Origin: Lachnospiraceae bacterium
Lineage (GTDB): Bacteria; Bacillota; Clostridia; Lachnospirales; Lachnospiraceae
Length of the DNA stretch: 64,000 bases
NCBI GenBank assembly: GCA_017623215.1
Contig: JAGAPO010000096.1
Coordinates: forward strand, 1 to 64,000
Direction of reading: 5' to 3'
A model generated the notes under the pieces. It had not been told where the DNA came from, made no database searches, and was given only the letters and a program-made list of their open reading frames with translations. Positions 52,311 to 61,550 of the stretch are shown here, piece after piece; position 1 is the stretch's first letter, and the number at the start of each line of letters is the position of its first letter. Both the position numbers and the translations under genes were made by a program.

Positions 52311-54563
52311 TTACAGCTTCCAGATATCGCGGTTATACTCGGCGATGGTTCGGTCGGAGGAGAAGAAGCCGGCCTTGCTGATATTAATCAGCATCTTTTC
52401 CGCCCATGCCGCTCTGTCCTCATAGTCACGCAGGACGATTTCCTTTGTGCGGATATAATCGCGGACATCGAGCAGCGTCATAAACCAGTCCTTTTTAATT
52501 AACTCGGCGTGGAGGCGCAGCAGCGTCTCGGCGTCGCCGGCCTTCATAACAGGAGCGCTGATGATGAAATCGACGAGTTCCTTAATAACCGGATCGTCTA
52601 CATAATAACTCTTTGCACAGTAATCGCCCTTTGCGTAATGAGCGATGACCTGTTCGCTGCTTTCTCCGAAGAAATACAGGTTCTCTTCTCCAATTAGCTC
52701 TCCGATCTCGACATTGGCTCCGTCGCGGGTGCCTAAGGTGATTGCGCCGTTTAACATGAATTTCATATTGCCGGTTCCGGAGGCTTCCTTGGAAGCAAGG
52801 GAAATCTGTTCGGAGATGTCGCAGGCCGGAATAATATGGGAGGCCTTTGTTACATTATAGTTCTCCACCATAACAACCTTCAGGTAGGGGCTGGCCTCCG
52901 GATCGTTGTTAATCACCTGCTGCAGGCAGAGAATCAGGTGAATAATATCCTTTGCAATTACATAGGCCGGAGCTGCCTTTGCACCGAATATAACCGTAAT
53001 CGGAGTTGTCGGAATATGGCCGCGCTTAATCTCAAGGTATTTGTAGATAATCCACAGCGCGTTCATCTGCTGACGCTTGTATTCGTGCAGGCGTTTTACC
53101 TGGATATCGTAAATCGAGTTCTCATCGATATCAACGCCCTGCGTCGCTTTCAGGTAATTCTTCAGCGCGAGCTTATTTTCCTGCTTGATTGCAAGCAGAC
53201 GATTCCGTACCTCGGCGGAATCGCGGTAGGAAAGGAGCTTCTCTAACTGTGCGGCGTCCTTTTTGAATTCCGGGCCGATCAGGGACTCAAGGTATGCGGT
53301 CAGCGGCTGATTGCAGTGCAGAAGCCATCTGCGGAAGGTGATTCCGTTGGTCTTGTTATTGAACTTCTCCGGGTATATCCGGTAGAAGCTGTTCAGCTCG
53401 GAATTCTTCAGAATCTCGGTATGCAGGTAGGCAACACCGTTCACGCTGTGGCCGTAGTGCATGTCCATGTGAGCCATGTGCACGCGGCCGCTGTCATCAA
53501 TGATTCGGACAGCCGGATCGCTGTAACGGGAGCGGACGCGCTCATCCAGTTCGCGGATAATGGGAATGAGCTGCGGAACGACCTCTTCCAGATAGGAGAG
53601 GGGCCATTTCTCAAGAGCCTCCGCAAGAATCGTGTGATTGGTATATGCACAGGTATTGGTCACAATAGTAACGGCTTCATCCATTCCGATGCCCTCGGCT
53701 GTCAGCAGGCGAATCAGCTCCGGGATAATCATGGACGGGTGAGTATCGTTGATCTGGATGGCGGCATAGTCCGCAAGGTCGTGGAGATTCGAGCCCTTCT
53801 TTCTGCATTCATCAAGAATAAAGCGGGCAGCGTTGGCAACCATGAAATACTGCTGATAGATTCGCAGCAGATTGCCGGCCTTGTCACTGTCGTCCGGATA
53901 GAGGAACAGCGTCAGATTCTCCGGGATATTCGTCTTGTCGAAATGAATGGAATCCCCGTGAATAATCGCTTCGTTCACGGATTCGATATCGAACAGGTGC
54001 AGCTTGTTCGTGCGGTTCTCATAGCCGGTTACGGCAATATCATAAAGGCGGGATGTTACGGTCAGATGTCCAAAGGAAATCTCGTAGGTAACATCCGTCT
54101 TAGTCAGCCAGCCGGGGGTCTGAATCCAGGGATTTGCGGTCTCCTTCTGGAAATTATGCTCAAATACCTGCTTGAACAATCCCATGTGGTAGTTCAGACC
54201 GATACCATCTCCGTTCAGACCAAGCGTAGCGATAGAATCCAGAAAGCAGGCCGCAAGGCGTCCAAGGCCGCCGTTGCCAAGAGAAGGCTCCGGCTCAAGC
54301 TCCTCTAATTCCGTCAGATCTTTGCCGCTCCCTGCCAGCTCTTCCTTCACCGCATCGTAGATGCCGAGATTAATTAAATTATTTGATAACAGCTTGCCGA
54401 TCAGGAATTCGGCAGAGATATAGTAGACTTTTTTCTTGCCCTCAGCGGATACCTTATCCTCAGCCATAGACTGGGTTAATTCGAGCAAAGCGGTATAGAG
54501 CTCTTCGTTCGAGCACTCCGAGACAGATTTGTCGTAATTCTTCTTACAGATTTCAGCTAACAT
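52311..54563 (-). CDS. glgP: Glycogen/maltodextrin phosphorylase
   Basis: 750 residues, the short form found in Firmicutes. It splits alpha-1,4-glucans with phosphate to glucose 1-phosphate using PLP. Visible features are [19 protein letters not shown] in the N-terminal half, [18 protein letters not shown], and the PLP-binding block [28 protein letters not shown] containing the cofactor Lys. It is cytoplasmic. Located beside a maltodextrin importer and its two-component system, it probably also degrades imported maltodextrins. It is transcribed divergently from the AraC regulator; a possible -10 TATACT lies at 54606-54611 on the minus strand. Confidence 0.95.
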   Translation of the reverse strand: MLAEICKKNYDKSVSECSNEELYTALLELTQSMAEDKVSAEGKKKVYYISAEFLIGKLLSNNLINLGIYDAVKEELAGSGKDLTELEELEPEPSLGNGGLGRLAACFLDSIATLGLNGDGIGLNYHMGLFKQVFEHNFQKETANPWIQTPGWLTKTDVTYEISFGHLTVTSRLYDIAVTGYENRTNKLHLFDIESVNEAIIHGDSIHFDKTNIPENLTLFLYPDDSDKAGNLLRIYQQYFMVANAARFILDECRKKGSNLHDLADYAAIQINDTHPSMIIPELIRLLTAEGIGMDEAVTIVTNTCAYTNHTILAEALEKWPLSYLEEVVPQLIPIIRELDERVRSRYSDPAVRIIDDSGRVHMAHMDMHYGHSVNGVAYLHTEILKNSELNSFYRIYPEKFNNKTNGITFRRWLLHCNQPLTAYLESLIGPEFKKDAAQLEKLLSYRDSAEVRNRLLAIKQENKLALKNYLKATQGVDIDENSIYDIQVKRLHEYKRQQMNALWIIYKYLEIKRGHIPTTPITVIFGAKAAPAYVIAKDIIHLILCLQQVINNDPEASPYLKVVMVENYNVTKASHIIPACDISEQISLASKEASGTGNMKFMLNGAITLGTRDGANVEIGELIGEENLYFFGESSEQVIAHYAKGDYCAKSYYVDDPVIKELVDFIISAPVMKAGDAETLLRLHAELIKKDWFMTLLDVRDYIRTKEIVLRDYEDRAAWAEKMLINISKAGFFSSDRTIAEYNRDIWKL

Positions 54564-54674
54564 AGTAATCCTCCATTCTTATCGGCGGCATGCCCTGCGT
54601 GCCGTAGTATAAAGTCGTGAACTGTGATGTTTACTGTAGTTATTCGTAGTTTACTATCTTTTTATTAGTATTTC

Positions 54675-54704
54675 TTGTAAAATACCATTCAAATGTGGTA
54701 CAAT
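54675..54704 (+). promoter_or_regulatory. Promoter of the AraC regulator gene
   Basis: TTGTAA (54675-54680), 18 bases, TACAAT (54699-54704). Confidence 0.6.
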
Positions 54705-54757
54705 CCTATCATGCCGCGATGCGGAAATGAGATCGAACAAAAAGGGGCGTAAGAGTT

Positions 54758-55624
54758 ATGAATATTCTGGAATACGAGAATTATCAGGAAAGAAAGCAGC
54801 ATACGGACTCGGGGTTCCCTTATAATACCTATCTGTGCTCCATTCCGCTGGATTTCAGAGAGGTTCCGGTTCATTGGCATAATGAGATGGAGCTGATATA
54901 TATTAAAAAGGGAGTCGGAACGGTCAGCCTGGATTTTGAGGCGATGCGGGTACAGGCGGGAGATATTATTGTGGTGGCACCGGGCCGGCTCCATGGAATC
55001 GTACAATGGGAGCAGGAGAAGATGGAGTACGAAAATATCATATTTTCCATGGAATTGCTTCTGCCGCGCCGCGCGGATCGAGTCAGTACGGACTATCTTG
55101 AGCCGTTTCTTGCGGAGAATGTGCAGCTTCCGAAGCGGATTGCTGCGAAAGATTCCTGGTATCCACAGGCGGCGTCGTGCATTGACCGGGCGGATACCAT
55201 CTGCAGGACCTTTCCGAGGGGATATGAGCTGGCGCTGAAGGGATATCTGTTCGAGTTCTTTTATGTGCTGTTCACGCATGCGAAGCAGAGCAGGACAGGA
55301 GAAAAGAAGAGCCTGGAACGGCTGAAAAAAGTAATCAAATATGTGGAGACGAATTATCAGAAGCGAATTACGATTGCAGAGATTGCTTCGGTCTGCGGCT
55401 TTTCGGAATCGCATTTTATGAAGTATTTTAAACAGACGGTCGGCGTGTCGTTCCTGGATTATCTGAACGATTACCGGATGACGATGGCTTCCCGGATGCT
55501 GCTGGCATCGGAGGATAAGATTATTGATATCGCAGGGGACTGCGGGTTCGAGAATCTGTCGTATTTTAACCGGTGCTTTAAGAAGAAATATGGGGTGACG
55601 CCGAGCGGTTATCGGAGGCGGTAA
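54758..55624 (+). CDS. AraC family regulator with cupin sensing domain
   Basis: 288 residues. The N-terminal cupin (VPVHWHNEMELIYIKKGVGTVSLDFEAMRVQAGDIIVVAPGRLHG) binds a small ligand, usually a sugar. The C-terminal domain carries two helix-turn-helix motifs (ITIAEIASVCGFSESHFMKYFKQTVGVSF and KIIDIAGDCGFENLSYFNRCFKKKYGVTPSGYRR). It is transcribed away from the phosphorylase gene, and divergent pairs like this often mean the regulator controls its neighbour, here an alpha-glucan gene. No ribosome site stronger than AAAGGGGCG is seen. Confidence 0.9.
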   Translation: MNILEYENYQERKQHTDSGFPYNTYLCSIPLDFREVPVHWHNEMELIYIKKGVGTVSLDFEAMRVQAGDIIVVAPGRLHGIVQWEQEKMEYENIIFSMELLLPRRADRVSTDYLEPFLAENVQLPKRIAAKDSWYPQAASCIDRADTICRTFPRGYELALKGYLFEFFYVLFTHAKQSRTGEKKSLERLKKVIKYVETNYQKRITIAEIASVCGFSESHFMKYFKQTVGVSFLDYLNDYRMTMASRMLLASEDKIIDIAGDCGFENLSYFNRCFKKKYGVTPSGYRRR

Positions 55625-55638
55625 GAGGAAAAAAGAAC

Positions 55639-55680
55639 TGCTGCATCATGGATGCGTGACCATCCATAGTGCAGCAGCTG
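55639..55680. terminator. Hairpin between the convergent AraC and DUF1292 genes
   Basis: CTGCTGCA...TGCAGCAG with an inner ATGGATG/CATCCAT helix. There is no T-run on either strand, so termination would be modest; it lies where both transcripts end. Confidence 0.5.
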
Positions 55681-55715
55681 ATACCTGTCGGGCAAATACG
55701 ATTCCTGACGGATGA

Positions 55716-56051
55716 TTATTCTTCGTCCTCGGTATACCCTTCCTCTTCGAGCATATCATTCAGTTCTTCGTCATCCAGCAGTTCGTCGAATGCGTCGGAT
55801 ACTGCTTCGAATTCTTCATCATCTTCAATGTTGATAAGCTCGATATCCTCGTCCCCGTTTTGAACGAAGCGATACAGGTAGACCTCGCCGTCGCTCTCAT
55901 CATTCTGGGGAAGCAGAGCAATATAATCGTTGTCTCCTACCGGGAATACTGCAAGTACATCGCAGTCGATCTCCGAACCATCCTCCAGAGTCAGGGTAAT
56001 TACATCATTGTCATCTTCATAAACGTCCAGATTGTCCTTATTCTCAGCCAT
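55716..56051 (-). CDS. DUF1292 acidic protein
   Basis: 111 residues. The conserved core is ITLTLEDGSEIDCDVLAVFPVGDNDYIALLP and EVYLYRFVQ, and the C-terminal third is almost all Glu/Asp. This is the DUF1292 (YrzB) family, which in Firmicutes lies next to ruvX and alaS, but not here. Function is unknown. The start is the ATG at 56051, with GGAGG 10 bases upstream; a longer frame to 56066 would overlap that site. On the minus strand TTGCAT (56143-56148)-17-TAGATT (56120-56125) is a fair promoter. Confidence 0.88.
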   Translation of the reverse strand: MAENKDNLDVYEDDNDVITLTLEDGSEIDCDVLAVFPVGDNDYIALLPQNDESDGEVYLYRFVQNGDEDIELINIEDDEEFEAVSDAFDELLDDEELNDMLEEEGYTEDEE

Positions 56052-56160
56052 TGTGAAAACCTCCATTACTTAAAATACTCCGAATCCTTTGGACACGGGC
56101 ACAGCATGGTGCTACCTCTAATCTATCAGATTACAGGTTAAAATGCAAGCAGAACAGATG

Positions 56161-56189
56161 TTTACAAAACGAACCACAAGAGGTATAAT
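56161..56189 (+). promoter_or_regulatory. Promoter of the nuclease-helicase gene
   Basis: TTTACA (56161-56166), 17 bases, TATAAT (56184-56189). Confidence 0.75.
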
Positions 56190-56249
56190 TTTAATAAAGG
56201 ACGGCAGCGTGAAAAGGGTGTCAGTATGTAAGAGAAAGGCGGTCTTTCG

Positions 56250-58625
56250 TTGGAACCAAATACACGACAGGTAAAAGTATCAGTCCGGAATCTGGTAGAA
56301 TTCATTCTGCGTTCCGGCAGTTTAGATAATAGACAGGGAAAAAGGGAGCCGGAGGCGATGCAGGAAGGGAGCCGTCTGCATCGAAAGCTCCAGAAGCAGG
56401 CGGGGCCGGGATATCAGGCGGAGGTTGCGATGTCGGAGGTAACGGCGGTGTCCTACGAGGGCAGGGAGTACGAGATCTGCGTGGAAGGCCGGGCAGACGG
56501 GGTGATTACAGAAGAGGACGGAAGCGTTACGATTGATGAGATCAAGTGTGTCTACCGGGAACTGTCCGGAATTGAGGAGCCGGTGGGCGTACATCGGGCA
56601 CAGGCGATGTGCTACGCCTATATGATTTCGGTAAAACAGGCGCTTGCCGCGGTTGGACTCCGCATAACCTATTGCAATATCGAGAGCGAGAACGTGAAAT
56701 ATTTTGAAGAACAATACACAGCACAGCAGCTCTATGACTGGTATCAGGAGCTGTTAAAGCAATACTGCAAATGGGCGGACTGGCAGTACGAATGGCGCCT
56801 TAAGCGCGATGCGTCGATTCGGAATATCGAGTTCCCCTTTCCTTACAGAGAAGGACAAAAAGAGCTTGCCGCGGGTGTATACCGTACGATTCTGCGCTCA
56901 AAGAAGCTTTTCTTGGAGGCGCCGACCGGAGTCGGGAAGACGATCTCGACGGTATTTCCGGCAGTAAAGGCGATGGGGGAAGGGCTTGCGGAGAAGATCT
57001 TTTATCTGACGGCCAAGACGATTACGAGAACGGTTGCGGAGGAAGCATTCCGGCTGCTACTTTCAAGGGGGCTCGCGTTTAAGCTGGTGACGCTGACGGC
57101 AAAGGAGAAGATCTGCGTTCTGGAAAAGCCGGAGTGCAATCCGTCGGCCTGTGAACGGGCGAACGGGCATTTTGACCGGGTGAATGACGCGGTATTTGAT
57201 ATGCTTTTGCACGAGGAGGGGATTACGAGGGAGCTCATCCTTCAGTACGCCGAAAAGCATAAGGTGTGTCCGTTCGAGATGTGTCTGGATGTGACGACCT
57301 GGGCGGATGGGATTATCTGCGATTATAATTATGTATTTGACCCGAATGTGTATCTGCGCAGATTCTTTACGGCGGAGAAGAAGCAGGATTATGTATTCCT
57401 GGTGGATGAGGCGCATAATCTGGTGGATCGGGCCAGAGAGATGTACAGCGCGGTGCTGAATAAGCAGGATTTTCTGACGGTGAAACGTCTGGTAAAGGCG
57501 GCGGGCGGCACGCATTCGGGCACGCTGATAAAACGGCTTGACGCATGCAATGCGCTGCTGCTTGCAATGAAACGCGAGTGTGAGAATTATGTGATTCGGG
57601 AGAGCGCCGGGGATCTGGCATTGAAGCTTCTGCATCTGATGTCGGAGTATGAGGAATATCTGGAGGAGATGCGGGAGCCGGAGGGGAAGGAAGAGATTCT
57701 GAACCTGTATTTCGCAGTGCGGCAGTTCCTTATGATTCATGAGCTTCTGGATGAGAAATATCTTATCTATACCGATTATAACGAGCAGGATGAGTTTCGG
57801 ATTACGCTCGCCAGCATGGACCCATCCACGAATCTGAAGAGATGCCTGGACAAGGGTCGGAGCGCGGTCTTTTTCTCTGCGACGCTGCTTCCGATTCAGT
57901 ATTACAGAGAGCAGCTTGGCGGGGAAGAGGAGGATTACGCGGTGTATGCGCCGACTCCGTTTAAGACGGAGAACCGGCTTTTGATGATCGGAAAGGATGT
58001 CAGCACCCGGTATACGAGGAGGAATTCATCCGAGTACGATAAGATTCTGGACTATATTGTGAGGTTTACCGGGATGCGCACGGGAAACTATCTGGTGTTC
58101 TTTCCGTCGTATCAGATGATGAACCAGCTGGCGGAGCTTGCCGGGGAAAGGCTTTCCGGACTTCGGATGCAGAAGAGCAGTATGACGGAGAGCGAGCGGG
58201 AGGAATTCCTTGCGTATTTTTGTGAGGAGCCGGACAAGACGAGGATTGGCTTCTGTGTGATGGGCGGCATCTTCGGCGAGGGAATCGATCTGAAGGATGA
58301 TCGGTTAATTGGCGCGGTGATTGTGGGAACGGGGCTTCCGATGGTCTGTACGGAGCGCGAGATATACCGGGGTTACTATGAGGAACATAAGGGAAAGGGG
58401 TTTGAGTACGCGTACCTGTATCAGGGGATGAATAAGGTGCTGCAGTCCGCCGGACGGGTGATTCGAACCGTGACAGACCGAGGGGCGATTCTGCTGCTGG
58501 ATGAGCGCTTTCTGCAGCCGCAGTATCAGAATATATTCCCAAGAGAGTGGTTCCCGCATTATGTGGTGAACCGGGACAGCATGGAGACCCGGCTCTCAAG
58601 ATTCTGGGGAGGAACGGAAGAGTAA
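56250..58625 (+). CDS. XPD/DinG-type helicase fused to a RecB/Cas4-like nuclease domain
   Basis: 791 residues. The N-terminus (about 1-175) has the PD-(D/E)XK core GRADGVITEEDGSVTIDEIKC and a later VGVHRAQAMCYAYM, as in Cas4/RecB nucleases. From about residue 195 follows a superfamily 2 helicase: Walker A APTGVGKTISTVFP, an iron-sulfur cluster region (KICVLEKPECNPSAC...KVCPFEMC), DEAH box (VFLVDEAHNL), and C-terminal SCVMGGIFGEGIDL and QSAGRVIRTVTDRG. Such proteins unwind DNA 5' to 3' in repair. The start is TTG 56250, supported by the conserved SVRNLVEFILRSG that follows closely; the ribosome site is weak. Confidence 0.85.
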   Translation: MEPNTRQVKVSVRNLVEFILRSGSLDNRQGKREPEAMQEGSRLHRKLQKQAGPGYQAEVAMSEVTAVSYEGREYEICVEGRADGVITEEDGSVTIDEIKCVYRELSGIEEPVGVHRAQAMCYAYMISVKQALAAVGLRITYCNIESENVKYFEEQYTAQQLYDWYQELLKQYCKWADWQYEWRLKRDASIRNIEFPFPYREGQKELAAGVYRTILRSKKLFLEAPTGVGKTISTVFPAVKAMGEGLAEKIFYLTAKTITRTVAEEAFRLLLSRGLAFKLVTLTAKEKICVLEKPECNPSACERANGHFDRVNDAVFDMLLHEEGITRELILQYAEKHKVCPFEMCLDVTTWADGIICDYNYVFDPNVYLRRFFTAEKKQDYVFLVDEAHNLVDRAREMYSAVLNKQDFLTVKRLVKAAGGTHSGTLIKRLDACNALLLAMKRECENYVIRESAGDLALKLLHLMSEYEEYLEEMREPEGKEEILNLYFAVRQFLMIHELLDEKYLIYTDYNEQDEFRITLASMDPSTNLKRCLDKGRSAVFFSATLLPIQYYREQLGGEEEDYAVYAPTPFKTENRLLMIGKDVSTRYTRRNSSEYDKILDYIVRFTGMRTGNYLVFFPSYQMMNQLAELAGERLSGLRMQKSSMTESEREEFLAYFCEEPDKTRIGFCVMGGIFGEGIDLKDDRLIGAVIVGTGLPMVCTEREIYRGYYEEHKGKGFEYAYLYQGMNKVLQSAGRVIRTVTDRGAILLLDERFLQPQYQNIFPREWFPHYVVNRDSMETRLSRFWGGTEE

Positions 58626-58676
58626 GGTACCGGGAATCCGGAATTATGAGAGAAAGATTAAGATTTTATAAAGGGT

Positions 58677-58705
58677 TTGAAGTTGCCTGTGGATTGCGCT
58701 ATAAT
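58677..58705 (+). promoter_or_regulatory. Promoter of the CBS-domain gene
   Basis: TTGAAG (58677-58682), 17 bases, TATAAT (58700-58705). The leader would be about 150 bases and purine-rich, without clear structure. Confidence 0.7.
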
Positions 58706-58860
58706 GGAGACAAAGGATTAAGATCCTGAGAAGAGAAGGAAGATGAGAACAGGTGCAGGTGCAGACCGGAAGCGGAGAAGAGCCGGAAGCAGATGAGGGA
58801 AGCGAAGGGCACTGAGACCTGCTTTAAAGCTGCAAAAGCAGAAGGATTGGAGTTTGAACA

Positions 58861-59277
58861 ATGAATATATTATTTTTTTTGACGCCGAAGAGCGAAGTGG
58901 AGTATATCTATGATGACTTCACGGTCCGACAGGCGCTGGAGAAGATGGAGTACCATAAGTATTCCGCGATTCCGATGATCAACCGCAGGGGAGAATATGT
59001 CGGAACGATAACCGAGGGGGATTTCCTGTGGGCGTTCAAAGAACAGTATGCCCTGAATATGAAGTCAGCGGAACAGCTTCCGGTCAGGAGCATCAGCCGC
59101 AGAATGGATAACCGTCCGGTAAGCGTGAACGCGAATATTGAGGATCTGATATCAAAGGCGATGAGCCAGAATTTTGTGCCGGTGATTGATGATAATAAGA
59201 TATTTATCGGAATTGTGCGAAGGAAAGAGATCATTCAGGTATGTTACGATAAGTACAAAGAAAAGGTCGGGATTTAG
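58861..59277 (+). CDS. Two-CBS-domain protein
   Basis: 138 residues made up almost wholly of a CBS pair: DDFTVRQALEKMEYHKYSAIPMINRRGEYVGTITEGDFLWAF and NRPVSVNANIEDLISKAMSQNFVPVIDDNKIFIGIVRRKEIIQ. CBS pairs bind adenosine nucleotides and usually switch a partner protein or domain. No catalytic domain is attached. TTGGAGTT precedes the ATG. Partner unknown. Confidence 0.9.
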   Translation: MNILFFLTPKSEVEYIYDDFTVRQALEKMEYHKYSAIPMINRRGEYVGTITEGDFLWAFKEQYALNMKSAEQLPVRSISRRMDNRPVSVNANIEDLISKAMSQNFVPVIDDNKIFIGIVRRKEIIQVCYDKYKEKVGI

Positions 59278-59326
59278 TAGGAAAAGGAGTGAATCCCCGA
59301 TGTCTCATTGAGTAAAATGGTGGGGG

Positions 59327-59387
59327 AAACGGTACCCTGGCAGCTAAACACAGCCTCTTTTGGTGTCTGACTGTTAGGGTACCGTTT
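59327..59387. repeat. 12-bp perfect inverted repeat after the CBS gene
   Basis: AAACGGTACCCT (59327-59338) pairs with AGGGTACCGTTT (59376-59387) across a 37-base loop. No T-run follows. It could be a stable 3' hairpin or a tiny mobile-element relic. The remaining gap to 59654 holds a protein-like but unrecognised frame on the plus strand (59456-59640, IPQLMAQRRTEILHDKLIPW) with no ribosome site. Confidence 0.6.
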
Positions 59388-59654
59388 ATGATTTCAGGTC
59401 ATTTGGCATCAAACGGAAGGTCTCTGTTGTATCCACAATCCAAATTGGCACCGTTTTGCAGGGCAAATACATAAGGATAAATGACATTCCACAGCTCATG
59501 GCTCAACGGCGGACAGAGATCCTCCACGATAAACTCATCCCCTGGCTTGAAGTACCCGCATTGATGATCTCAGTCAAATGCAATCGCGAAACCATCCCTC
59601 CGGCGCAGAAATCGGGACCCGCCGGGAGGTTAGTCTTTCGTTTCTATCCGGCGC

Positions 59655-60506
59655 CTATATCTGAGAAGGCGCTTTTCCGTATATCTTTTTGTAAGCGCGA
59701 AAGAACGAGGAATAATCCTGGAATCCGGCGGCTTCCGATGCTCTCGCGGGAGAAGTCCCCTGCAGCATCATCTGTTTGGCAAGGGCGACGCGTTTATGAA
59801 TCACATAATTCATAACCGTGGTGCCGGTTGCTTTCTTGAACAGGGTATTCAGATAGTATTTGCTGATATAAAACTGCCGGGAGAGATTGTCCAGATTAAG
59901 GTCCTCCGTCAGATGCTGATTGAGATACTGAATCATCTGCTTGACGGCGGCGTTATCATATCCGGCTGTGCTTCCCTGCCGTTTTCGGCTCAGGCGGACG
60001 ATCTCAACAAGCAGATTCTGGGTGCGCAGATGCACCGCAGCATTCCTCAGGTCCTCGTCCATGGAAGCGCAGGCGCAGATATCCTCAAAATATCGATCCA
60101 GCCCAAAGGAATCCACATTCTCAAAGTAAATATCATTGGAACCCCCGGAGAACGGAGCCAGCAAAAGAGAGGCGTTCTCGTTCAGAACCGTGGAGGAGTC
60201 GAAATGAACGGACATCCGCTCGTAGCCGCTGTCGGATTCGATCCGAACGCCATGAAAGACATTCGGAGCAAGCAGCAGAACGCTGTGCGGGGTCGGGACG
60301 TATTTTCTGCCTTCGACCAGATAGCTGACCTGTCCGTCGATGAAATAATAGATCTCATAGCGGCTGTGGCAGTGCAGGGCGTAAGAATTCGTCTGTAGGT
60401 AGGAGCGTTCTTTATGGAAGCCCACAAAATCTCCTCCGGATGCAATTTTTTCTCCTTTTTTATGCGAAATCTCGCTCCATTCTTTTTTCTCATTTATAAT
60501 ATCCAT
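59655..60506 (-). CDS. AraC family regulator with cupin domain
   Basis: 283 residues. The N-terminal cupin has HCHSRYEIYYFIDGQVSYLVEGRKYVPTPHSVLLLAPNVFHG; the C-terminal AraC domain has LNLDNLSRQFYISKYYLNTLFKKATGT and TSPARASEAAGFQDYSSFFRAYKKIYGKAPSQ. The start is uncertain: ATG 60506 has GGTGA close upstream, while the in-frame ATG 60518 has no site. It is divergent from the isomerase-dehydrogenase operon and is its likely sugar-responsive regulator (inference from position). Confidence 0.9.
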   Translation of the reverse strand: MDIINEKKEWSEISHKKGEKIASGGDFVGFHKERSYLQTNSYALHCHSRYEIYYFIDGQVSYLVEGRKYVPTPHSVLLLAPNVFHGVRIESDSGYERMSVHFDSSTVLNENASLLLAPFSGGSNDIYFENVDSFGLDRYFEDICACASMDEDLRNAAVHLRTQNLLVEIVRLSRKRQGSTAGYDNAAVKQMIQYLNQHLTEDLNLDNLSRQFYISKYYLNTLFKKATGTTVMNYVIHKRVALAKQMMLQGTSPARASEAAGFQDYSSFFRAYKKIYGKAPSQI

Positions 60507-60623
60507 TGTAGTCACCATATCCGGCGGTAAGCCGTATCCTGATTTGTATAAATCTTATAAAATCCGTCGCATTTATTATAATAGAAGATCACTATTTTTA
60601 CAATAGGAATATGCTGATTTGCA

Positions 60624-60652
60624 ATGACATTTTAAAGGGAACATGGTATTCT
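60624..60652 (+). promoter_or_regulatory. Promoter of the isomerase-dehydrogenase operon
   Basis: ATGACA (60624-60629), 17 bases, TATTCT (60647-60652) with an extended -10 TG. Confidence 0.55.
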
Positions 60653-60710
60653 AACTATATTAAAGCAGTTGTAAAAGAACTGAAAGAATAGAGAAGGAGA
60701 GGAATTTACT

Positions 60711-61472
60711 ATGATACTTGGTGCACAGTTATACACAGTAAGAGATTATATTCAGAACGAAAAGGACATCCGTTTCACCCTTGCGGAAATTGCGAAAATG
60801 GGCTACACGACCGTTCAGGTTTCCGGCATGGGCAAGATCGATCCGCATGTTCTGCGCGGAATCTGCGATGAGCTCGGATTGAAGATTGTTCTGACACATA
60901 ACGGTATTGACCGTTTCATCAATGATACCGATGAGCTGATTAAGGAGAATGAGATTCTGGGAAGCGACCATATCGGCCTTGGTGCAATGCCGTCCAGATA
61001 TCAGAATGCATGGTGGATTCATCATCTTAAGAGCGACTTAGAAGAGCCGATTAAGAAGATTGCGGCTGCGGGAAAGCGTTTTATGTATCATAACCATCAT
61101 TTTGAATTCACGAGGGTGGAGGAGAAGAAGAGACTCATCGACATTCTGTTAGAGGATTTCACTCCGGAGGAGATGGGTATTACCTTAGATACTTTCTGGG
61201 TTCAGGCAGCCGGTGCAAGCCCGTTAGAATGGGTTGAGATTCTGAAGAACAGAATCCCCTGCATCCATCTGAAGGATATGACAGTCAAGGGCGGCCAGCG
61301 CATCATGGCTCCGGTTATGGAGGGAAATATTAACTTTAAGCCGATTCTGGATAAGTTAGAGGAACTGAAATGCACGAAGTATCTGTTGGTTGAGCAGGAT
61401 GACTGTGAGGGAAGCCCGCTTGCCTGCCTGAAGACGAGCTATGACAATCTTGCTTCGTTAGGATACAGATAG
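60711..61472 (+). CDS. Sugar phosphate isomerase/epimerase (TIM barrel)
   Basis: 253 residues of the xylose-isomerase-like barrel family. Metal and substrate residues are suggested by MYHNHHFEF (His pair), ITLDTFWVQAAGASPLEW (Asp), CIHLKDM (His/Asp) and LLVEQDDCEG (Glu). These enzymes isomerise or epimerise sugars or inositol derivatives in the cytoplasm. GGAGAGG precedes the ATG. It is followed 78 bases later by a Gfo/Idh dehydrogenase, a pairing common in catabolism of uronates, inositols and other sugars. Confidence 0.88.
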   Translation: MILGAQLYTVRDYIQNEKDIRFTLAEIAKMGYTTVQVSGMGKIDPHVLRGICDELGLKIVLTHNGIDRFINDTDELIKENEILGSDHIGLGAMPSRYQNAWWIHHLKSDLEEPIKKIAAAGKRFMYHNHHFEFTRVEEKKRLIDILLEDFTPEEMGITLDTFWVQAAGASPLEWVEILKNRIPCIHLKDMTVKGGQRIMAPVMEGNINFKPILDKLEELKCTKYLLVEQDDCEGSPLACLKTSYDNLASLGYR

Positions 61473-61550
61473 GCGGCTGCGGTACCTTACCATTCGGACG
61501 GAAGAGTGGGGTTTCGTGGAATGGATGAGGGCAGCAGGAAGGAGACAGCT

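Noticed and set aside
53316-54308. 330-codon frame opposite the phosphorylase
   Set aside because: Antisense shadow of a highly conserved GC-rich gene.
55669-55863. Poly-serine frame
   Set aside because: It is the complement of the Glu/Asp-rich tail of the DUF1292 gene.
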